NCBI GenBank assembly: GCA_017353825.1
Contig: JAFMSC010000277.1
Span: forward strand, 1-6,026
Length of the DNA stretch: 6,026 bases
From: Hyphomicrobiaceae bacterium
GTDB lineage: Bacteria; Pseudomonadota; Alphaproteobacteria; Rhizobiales; Hyphomicrobiaceae
Reading direction: 5' to 3'
Under the pieces are notes generated by a model, which was given only the letters and a program-made list of their open reading frames with translations, was not told where the DNA came from and did no database searches. Shown in pieces: positions 1 through 3,950 of the stretch (positions within the stretch are counted from its first letter, which is position 1; each line of letters begins with the position of its first letter). The translations under genes were made by a program, and so were the position numbers.

Positions 1-827
1 GCAAGGGGGCCTGACGCGGCGCCCTGGCCCGGTCCGCCGCCCAGCAGACCCTTGATCGCCTCCACGATCTGCGGCACCTCGGCCAGCCGGCCGAGGCCGG
101 CCTCGCCGCGTTCGGCCATCTCACCGGCCTCCGGGCCGATGAAGCGGAAGCCGTCCGCCTGCAAGAGCGCCACGTTGCGGCGCGTGGCCGAGGCACGCCA
201 CATGGCAGGGTTCATCGCGGGGGCAACCAGCACTGGCCTGTCGGTGGCCAAGATGAGCGAGGAGGCGAGGTCATCCGCATGCCCGCCGGCCATCTTGGCG
301 AGCAGGTCGGCGGTGGCCGGCGCCACCACGATCAGGTCGGCGTCGCGGGCGAGCCGGATATGGCCGATTTCGCGCTCGGCGTTGAGGTCGAACAGCTCGG
401 TGAAGACCGGCTCGTTGGTGAGCGCGCCCACCGAGAGCGGCGTCAGGAACTCCTGCGCCGCACGGGTCATGACGGTGACGATCGCCACCGGCAGACACTC
501 GCGCAGGCGCCGCACCAGCTCAAGGCACTTGTAGGCGGCGATGCCGCCGCCGATCACCAAGACGATGCGCTTTTCGGGCGCGGCTTGGCGGCCCGAATGG
601 CTCCCCCAATAGCTCAAAGCGTGGACATCGGCGTGCCCAGTGTCATGGCGCGCCATATAGGCTCGCACCTTGTCGGCGGTCTTCAAGGTAACGCTGTGGC
701 CTTTGCGCAGGTTGGCGACGAGGTGCCCGTCGTTGACCGCGGCCAGGCCGAACTTGCTGGCCGCCGCCCCGGTGCGCGTCAGGAAGCGCTCGATTTCGGC
801 CAGCAGCGTCTTCCCGGTCTCGGACAT
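1..827 (-). CDS. coaBC: CoaBC, phosphopantothenoylcysteine decarboxylase / phosphopantothenate-cysteine ligase, with N-terminal HTH-like extension (partial)
   Basis: Bifunctional cytosolic enzyme of coenzyme A synthesis. CoaB joins cysteine to 4'-phosphopantothenate and CoaC decarboxylates the product using FMN. The 275 visible residues cover the N-terminal part; the CoaB domain lies beyond the left edge. Residues about 86-260 form the flavoprotein (CoaC) domain: GGGIAAYK at 93-100, the expected catalytic His156 in IGHI, PATADL at 170-175, and the PAMN substrate motif at 203-206. Residues 1-62 are extra compared with ordinary CoaBC, which begins just before the GGGIAAYK strand. They look like an XRE-type helix-turn-helix (KFGLAAVND at 25-33, NLRKGHS at 39-45, KVRAYM at 53-58), joined by a linker. 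An in-frame TAG lies four codons upstream, so ATG 825-827 is the first possible ATG; it has no good Shine-Dalgarno. A later start at Met58 would remove the extension. The loop that carries the active-site Cys in E. coli reads MAERGEAG here. The enzyme identity is secure; the HTH role is inferred. Confidence 0.95.
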   Translation of the reverse strand, partial: MSETGKTLLAEIERFLTRTGAAASKFGLAAVNDGHLVANLRKGHSVTLKTADKVRAYMARHDTGHADVHALSYWGSHSGRQAAPEKRIVLVIGGGIAAYKCLELVRRLRECLPVAIVTVMTRAAQEFLTPLSVGALTNEPVFTELFDLNAEREIGHIRLARDADLIVVAPATADLLAKMAGGHADDLASSLILATDRPVLVAPAMNPAMWRASATRRNVALLQADGFRFIGPEAGEMAERGEAGLGRLAEVPQIVEAIKGLLGGGPGQGAASGPL

Positions 828-833
828 GCCTGG

Positions 834-861
834 ACTCTATGGGTAATTCCCCATGTGTCAA
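834..861 (-). promoter_or_regulatory. Probable sigma-70-type promoter of coaBC
   Basis: Read on the minus strand, a perfect TTGACA (-35, positions 856-861) is followed after 16 bases by TAGAGT (-10, 834-839, four of six matches to TATAAT). Transcription would begin about 7 bases downstream, near 826-828, which is essentially at the coaBC ATG (825-827). A leaderless or near-leaderless mRNA would explain the missing Shine-Dalgarno. The call rests on the consensus match and position only. Confidence 0.55.
839..854. promoter_or_regulatory. Operator-like 16-bp palindrome in the coaBC promoter spacer
   Basis: The plus-strand sequence ATGGGTAATTCCCCAT is an inverted repeat with one mismatched pair (14 of 16 bases symmetric, centre AATT). 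It fills the spacer between the -35 and -10 elements of the coaBC promoter, a typical place for a repressor to block RNA polymerase. The binding protein is unknown. The HTH-like N-terminus of CoaBC itself is one candidate, by inference only. Confidence 0.45.
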
Positions 862-878
862 TATGGGCAGCGCCCCCG

Positions 879-906
879 CTGGGCAGCGCTGCGGGCGCTT
901 GCCCAG
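879..906 (-). terminator. Hairpin between the secreted-protein gene and coaBC, terminator-like without T-tract
   Basis: The arms CTGGGCAGCGC (879-889) and GCGCTTGCCCAG (895-906) pair over 11 base pairs with one bulged T and a 5-base loop. The hairpin begins 47 bases after the stop of the upstream minus-strand gene (953-955) and lies before the coaBC promoter. No T-run follows on the minus strand, so it may be a Rho-dependent end, an mRNA 3' stabiliser, or chance in GC-rich DNA. Confidence 0.35.
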
Positions 907-952
907 CCGTCAGTACGTCTTCCGTAAGCCTTGGAGAGATCGCTTCCTGGCC

Positions 953-1654
953 TCACCGCGCGCGTGGAGTGCGGCCGGCGCGGTGCTGCGCCTTGTGGGC
1001 GGGCTTGCTTGGCTCAGCCTTGGACGTACCGAGCTCGGCCTTCATCGTCGCATTGGCGTCGAGCTCGGTCCTGAGGCTCTTCAGCCGGTTTACCACGCGC
1101 CGGCAAGACCCGGCCCATTCCCGCTTACTCATATGCGTCGCGGCGTCCCAAAAGCTCATGCAGCCCTCGAAGCTGTCCACGCCGCCCCCCGGAATACTGG
1201 GCGCAGACTCGCTGGGGCTCGTGGACCCCGTTGTCGTCGACGGTGTTCCACCGCCGCCGCCGCCGGGAAAGGTTGACGTGACACCCACTCCGGGCGTGGT
1301 CGTGCTGAGCCCGCCGGGCGTGGTGACCGTCGTTCCGCCGCCGCCGGGCGTGGTGACCGTCGTTCCGCCGCCGCCGAGGAAGGTCGACGTTGTCGGAGGG
1401 CTCAGAGGTGCCACAGGCGGCACCAGAGGCGCTGGCGTACCGATGGCCGAAGGCGGCAAGGAGCTGGGCGAGGTCGTCGAACTCGGTGGCGGCGAGGCCA
1501 GCGATCCGCCCGATGTCAGAGATCCGGTCGACGATCTGGCCCCGCCGGCCGTGCCGCCGCGTCCTTGAGCGGCCACGTTCTGGGTCATCGCCCCGACGAC
1601 AACAAGACCCGCCGCGGCTGCCGCGGCCAGGCCTGTCATGCGCAGATCGGGCAT
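953..1654 (-). CDS. Secreted Pro/Thr/Ser/Gly-rich protein with C-terminal Cys/Trp box, function unknown
   Basis: A 233-residue protein of unknown function. The start at ATG 1652-1654 is supported by GGAG (1662-1665 in complement) seven bases upstream. Residues 1-29 look like a Sec signal peptide: an Arg in the first few residues, an Ala/Val-rich core, and a VAA site before Gln30. Residues about 31-155 are low-complexity Pro/Thr/Ser/Gly and include two exact copies of GGGGTTVTTP (94-113) plus a degenerate copy. Residues about 156-196 are the only complex part: Cys165, the run FWDAATHMSKREW (168-180), then Cys184 followed by RR. The spacing of the two Cys residues would allow a disulphide in the periplasm. 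This box resembles one I recall in small exported hypothetical proteins of Hyphomicrobiales, but I cannot name a family. The last about 40 residues are basic and rich in Lys, Arg and Ala. A disordered, wall- or surface-associated protein is plausible, but no role can be assigned. Confidence 0.75.
   Translation of the reverse strand: MPDLRMTGLAAAAAAGLVVVGAMTQNVAAQGRGGTAGGARSSTGSLTSGGSLASPPPSSTTSPSSLPPSAIGTPAPLVPPVAPLSPPTTSTFLGGGGTTVTTPGGGGTTVTTPGGLSTTTPGVGVTSTFPGGGGGGTPSTTTGSTSPSESAPSIPGGGVDSFEGCMSFWDAATHMSKREWAGSCRRVVNRLKSLRTELDANATMKAELGTSKAEPSKPAHKAQHRAGRTPRAR
1311..1370. repeat. Two perfect 30-bp tandem repeats
   Basis: Positions 1311-1340 and 1341-1370 are identical 30-bp units (the plus strand begins CCGCCGGGCGTGG). 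They are followed by another CCGCCG and preceded by a diverged copy near 1280-1310. The period is a multiple of three and each unit encodes the ten residues GGGGTTVTTP on the minus strand, so copy changes keep the frame of the secreted protein. Confidence 0.95.
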
Positions 1655-1672
1655 AGGCTATCTCCATTTTCT

Positions 1673-1704
1673 CGGCGGTAGCCCCCAAAGGGGGAAACGC
1701 GCCG
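1673..1704 (-). other. Possible 5' leader stem-loop before the secreted-protein gene
   Basis: CCCCC (1682-1686) and GGGGG (1690-1694) pair around an AAA loop. An outer helix CGGCG/CGCCG (1673-1677 with 1700-1704) closes it across an internal loop. It lies eight bases upstream of the GGAG ribosome site of the minus-strand gene starting at 1654. It could affect translation or mRNA stability if it is in the transcript. The structure was judged by eye. Confidence 0.3.
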
Positions 1705-1827
1705 AAGCCGGGATTTCCGACCGGCCAACCTTCACATCTGCGTGCGCGGTTGAGATGCGGGCCTGGCGTGCGACTTCGGTCGGCAACGCTGTCGCAATGT
1801 GGGTGGGCCTTGCGCGGGGCCTGGCGC

Positions 1828-1833
1828 TACAAT
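1828..1833 (+). promoter_or_regulatory. Candidate -10 element for the SDH_sah protease gene
   Basis: TACAAT (five of six matches to TATAAT) lies 52 bases before the chosen start at 1886. No good -35 is present at 16-18 bases upstream; the nearest TTGCGC (1810-1815) is only 12 bases away. This is a weak call within the 231-bp gap shared with the divergent gene at 1654. Confidence 0.25.
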
Positions 1834-1885
1834 GGCCTGGCATGGCAAGAGATGCAGCGGGGTGCAAGCCGTGAAAGGCGTGGCG

Positions 1886-2713
1886 ATGTCGTTGGATTTC
1901 TCCTCCCTCCTTTGGGTACTCCTGGCCTTCCTGGCGCTGCAGCCGCTGCTGACCGGGCGCTGGTACACCATGCGCCGGGCCCAGTCGATCCGCGCCATCG
2001 AGCGCGGCCACGGCACGCGCGTGATTACCATGATCCACCGCCAGGAGAAGGCCGGCCTGTTCGGCTTCTCCGTAGGGCGCCACATCGACCTCGAAGACGC
2101 GCAGACCATCATCGCCGCCATCAAGGAAACCCCGGCCGACGTGCCCATCGACCTCATCCTGCACACCCCAGGCGGGCTGGTGCTGGCCGCCATGCAGATT
2201 GCGCGTGCGGTGGAGGCGCATCCGGCCAAGGTGACGGTGTATGTGCCGGTCTACGCCATGTCCGGGGGCACACTGATTGCGCTTGCCGCCGACGAGATCG
2301 TGATGGGCGAATTCTCCATGCTCGGGCCGATTGATCCGCAGATCGGCGGCCTGCCGGCCGCGAGCATCGTCAAGGCGCGCGACTCCAAGCCGATCTCCGA
2401 CGTATGGGACCTGACGGTGGTGCTGGCTGACGTGAGCGAGAAGGCACTGGCTCAGGTGAAGAAGGGCGCCGTGGAGCTGTTGACCCCCCGCATCGATCTG
2501 GCGTCTGCGGAGGCTCTGGCGGAGAAGCTCGCGGGCGGGCACTGGACGCACGACTATGCCCTCACGGCCAAGGAGGCCGGCGAGCTCGGGCTGCCCGTGA
2601 AGATCGGCTTGCCGAGCGACGTGCTGGAGCTCATGAAGCTTTACCCGCAGCCGGTGCAGCGCTCCGGCGTCGAGTACCTGCCCATCGACCTCCCGCGCCA
2701 GCGGCGGATGTAG
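1886..2713 (+). CDS. Membrane-anchored ClpP/SppA-like serine protease, SDH_sah (serine dehydrogenase proteinase) family
   Basis: A 275-residue member of the ClpP/crotonase-fold serine proteases, closest to the SDH_sah family (PF01972, from memory). Family members are ATP-independent proteases related to signal-peptide peptidase SppA; the natural substrate is unknown. Residues about 5-22 (SLLWVLLAFLALQPLL) form a single N-terminal membrane anchor. The core shows LILHTPGG (90-97), a glycine-rich oxyanion-type loop, then YAMSGGTLIALAADEI (123-138) with Ser126 the expected nucleophile, then MLGPIDPQIG (145-154). The late motif WTHDYALTAKEAGELGLPV is also typical of the family. The general base cannot be identified from this sequence alone. 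ATG 1886 was chosen because GAAAGG (1873-1878) sits seven bases upstream and the anchor follows at once. GTG 1871 is an in-frame alternative, and the frame is open back to 1799, but those extra residues look non-conserved. It is transcribed divergently from the secreted-protein gene and is probably a single-gene unit. Confidence 0.9.
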   Translation: MSLDFSSLLWVLLAFLALQPLLTGRWYTMRRAQSIRAIERGHGTRVITMIHRQEKAGLFGFSVGRHIDLEDAQTIIAAIKETPADVPIDLILHTPGGLVLAAMQIARAVEAHPAKVTVYVPVYAMSGGTLIALAADEIVMGEFSMLGPIDPQIGGLPAASIVKARDSKPISDVWDLTVVLADVSEKALAQVKKGAVELLTPRIDLASAEALAEKLAGGHWTHDYALTAKEAGELGLPVKIGLPSDVLELMKLYPQPVQRSGVEYLPIDLPRQRRM

Positions 2714-2721
2714 CGGGGGCC

Positions 2722-2750
2722 AGCGGCAGGCGGTCGCCGTCCGCCGCTTT
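2722..2750 (+). terminator. Probable intrinsic terminator of the SDH_sah protease gene
   Basis: AGCGGC (2722-2727) pairs with GCCGCT (2743-2748), and the loop contains a further GGCG/CGCC pairing. A short T-rich stretch (TTTCCTATTC) follows. It begins nine bases after the stop codon. The T-tract is interrupted, so strength is uncertain. Confidence 0.4.
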
Positions 2751-2819
2751 CCTATTCGCATCGGCCTTCGGCGGTGCGGGCCAGCGCGAGCCCGGCCGCT
2801 TTACGCGGTGTTTATGCGA

Positions 2820-2848
2820 TTGACCCCCGACCATAATGGAAAGGCTAT
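2820..2848 (+). promoter_or_regulatory. Weak candidate promoter upstream of the small ORF and methyltransferase gene
   Basis: TTGACC (2820-2825) is five of six bases of the -35 consensus. After 17 bases comes GGCTAT (2843-2848), a poor -10. CATAAT (2832-2837) is a better -10 hexamer but is only six bases from this -35. A transcript from here would read the small ORF at 2917 and the methyltransferase at 3094. Confidence 0.25.
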
Positions 2849-2862
2849 GCGGGCGCCCGCAT
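2847..2862. promoter_or_regulatory. Perfect 16-bp palindrome, operator- or hairpin-like
   Basis: ATGCGGGCGCCCGCAT equals its own reverse complement over all 16 bases. It overlaps the expected start-site region of the candidate promoter (-35 at 2820-2825) and lies 54 bases before the ATG at 2917. A dimeric regulator site is possible. It has no loop, so it is a poor terminator. Confidence 0.45.
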
Positions 2863-2916
2863 CTCTGGCCCATCAGCAACATCTCTTGGTCATGAAGATG
2901 ACAAGGAGGTCGCGCC

Positions 2917-3048
2917 ATGTCCGGGATCGCATGTGCGGGGATCGTCAGCGACAGTGCGGCGTGCCAAGCCATGCTGCCGACCCGTACTACCCTTGCCTGT
3001 TCCCTGCCGGCCGATGGTTGGTTCCTGTCTTCTGGCTGGCAGTCTTGA
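2917..3048 (+). CDS. Possible 43-residue small ORF with consensus ribosome binding site, unrecognised
   Basis: AAGGAGGT (2903-2910) is a full match to the Shine-Dalgarno consensus, seven bases from ATG 2917: the best ribosome site in the window. The ORF runs 43 codons to TGA 3046-3048. The product (begins MSGIACAGIV, ends SSGWQS) has three Cys, no clear membrane helix and no family I recognise. Its stop overlaps ATG 3048-3050, which opens the frame ending at 3077; that frame encodes the hydrophobic stretch WLVPVFWLAVLMLAG (positions 3015-3059). Three readings are possible: a translated leader or small protein before the methyltransferase gene 45 bases downstream; a gene broken by a frameshift, with its start in one frame and its membrane helix in another; or a chance match. 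Confidence 0.3.
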   Translation: MSGIACAGIVSDSAACQAMLPTRTTLACSLPADGWFLSSGWQS

Positions 3049-3093
3049 TGCTTGCGGGGCTCCTTTGGTTCGCGTGAGCGTTATGGACGTGTC

Positions 3094-3819
3094 ATGGATC
3101 AAGACCGCGATCAAGACCGCGATCAAGGCCGCGCGAGCCCGGGCGCGGGCCTCGCCAAGCGAGCCACCAAGGGCACGCTGTTCTTCGTCGGTGCCTTATG
3201 GCTACTCATCTTTCTGCCTGCAGGATCGCTCGCCTATTGGCAGGGATGGCTGTTCTGGGCGCATTTCGCGCTTTGGTCAGGCGCGGCTGGCTGGTATTTC
3301 TTGCAGCGCGATCCCGCGCTGGTCCAACGCCGCCTGCGCGCTGGCCCTGCGGCCGAGAAGGAGCCCACCCAGAAGCGCATCCAGCTGGCGCTCGCAATCG
3401 TCTTCTGCGCGCTGTTCGTGGTGTCCGCGCTCGATGGCCGGTTCGGGTGGTCGGCCGCATCGTGGCCGGTCGTTCTCGCCGGTAATCTGCTGGTGGCGGC
3501 CGGCTACCTTTTCGTTTTCCTGGTCCTGCGTGAGAATTCCTTTGCAGCCTCCACCATCGAGGTCTCCCCTGATCAGACGGTGATTTCCACCGGCCCCTAC
3601 GCCCTGGTGCGCCACCCGATGTACGCCGGCGCCCTGCTCATGTTCGCCGGCGTGCCGCTCGCGCTCGCCTCGTGGTGGGGGCTGGTGCCGTTCGGCGTGC
3701 TCGTGGGCGGCCTAGTCGCACGGCTGCAGGACGAGGAGGCCTACCTTGCGCGCAACCTGCCGGGCTACGAGGCCTATCGCGAGACCGTGTGCTGGCGGCT
3801 GGTGCCGGGCGTGTGGTGA
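3094..3819 (+). CDS. ICMT/PEMT-like integral membrane methyltransferase family protein
   Basis: A 241-residue inner-membrane protein of the isoprenylcysteine carboxyl methyltransferase / phospholipid methyltransferase superfamily, which uses S-adenosylmethionine. Hydrophobic segments lie near 28-48, 51-70, 96-112, 122-145 and 176-209. The signature is near the C-terminus: STGPYALVRHPMYAG (165-179) with the Arg-His-Pro core at 173-175, and then RLQDEEAYLARNLPGYEAYR (210-229) with the Glu pair 214-215 and Tyr225/Tyr228. These are the usual SAM-binding and active-site features. Bacterial members act on varied substrates, including lipids and thiols such as methanethiol, so no substrate is assigned. 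ATG 3094 is the first ATG in frame; GGACG at 3085-3089 is a weak, close ribosome site. The frame is open upstream to TTG 3052. The first 13 residues are a DQDR repeat made by a 12-bp triplication. The gene converges on emrB. Confidence 0.85.
   Translation: MDQDRDQDRDQGRASPGAGLAKRATKGTLFFVGALWLLIFLPAGSLAYWQGWLFWAHFALWSGAAGWYFLQRDPALVQRRLRAGPAAEKEPTQKRIQLALAIVFCALFVVSALDGRFGWSAASWPVVLAGNLLVAAGYLFVFLVLRENSFAASTIEVSPDQTVISTGPYALVRHPMYAGALLMFAGVPLALASWWGLVPFGVLVGGLVARLQDEEAYLARNLPGYEAYRETVCWRLVPGVW
3097..3132 (+). repeat. Triplicated 12-bp unit at the methyltransferase N-terminus
   Basis: GATCAAGACCGC occurs twice exactly (3097-3108, 3109-3120) and a third time with one change (GATCAAGGCCGC, 3121-3132). 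It begins directly after the ATG and encodes DQDR-DQDR-DQGR. The period is a multiple of three, so it can expand or contract in frame. Confidence 0.95.
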
Positions 3820-3950
3820 AGAGCGAGCTGCCGATGGCATTGTCAGACCAGGCGTTTCACGGTCGCACCTTTTTGTGAGCGGGCCGCGTCCTTGCGAACA
3901 GGAAGCGCGACTGAGACGCGGCTCGAATTGATTGATGAGGCGCCCCTAGA

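Larger units (their letters stand above)
2714..3093. other. 380-bp stretch without a confident gene
   Basis: The stretch holds a terminator-like hairpin just after the protease gene, a possible promoter with a perfect palindrome (2820-2862), and a very strong Shine-Dalgarno (2903-2910) leading a 43-codon ORF. In another frame, an ORF reaching its stop at 3075-3077 ends in a hydrophobic stretch that looks like a membrane helix. No reading frame has recognisable homology. It may be a regulatory leader, a small-protein locus, or a decayed gene. Confidence 0.5.

Noticed and set aside
279..1568. Plus-strand open frame of 429 codons across coaBC, the gap and the secreted-protein gene
   Set aside because: It is antisense to two better-supported genes. 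Its product is a GC-rich composition artefact (Pro/Val runs from the tandem repeats, no domain) and it spans an intergenic gap.
1658..2761. Minus-strand open frame of 367 codons opposite the SDH_sah protease
   Set aside because: No recognisable domain and shadow-type composition. The plus strand carries clear protease motifs.
2777..2794. CGGGC/GCCCG hairpin after the protease gene
   Set aside because: A five-base-pair stem with an eight-base loop is common by chance at this GC content, and the hairpin nearer the stop codon is the better terminator candidate.
2933..3583. Plus-strand frame of 216 codons overlapping the methyltransferase
   Set aside because: It is out of frame with the clear ICMT-like motifs and reads as Arg/Ser/Pro-rich sequence.
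1886..3819. Functional pairing of the serine protease with the ICMT-like methyltransferase, by analogy with CAAX processing
   Set aside because: The genes are separated by a probable terminator and 380 bases, the protease is not a CAAX-type enzyme, and bacteria of this kind lack the prenylated-protein pathway.
3820..3950. Possible bidirectional terminator between the convergent methyltransferase and emrB genes
   Set aside because: Only a bulged TCCT/AGGA pairing near 3888-3905 and an unpaired T-run near 3870-3876 were found. Neither makes a convincing stem plus T-tract.
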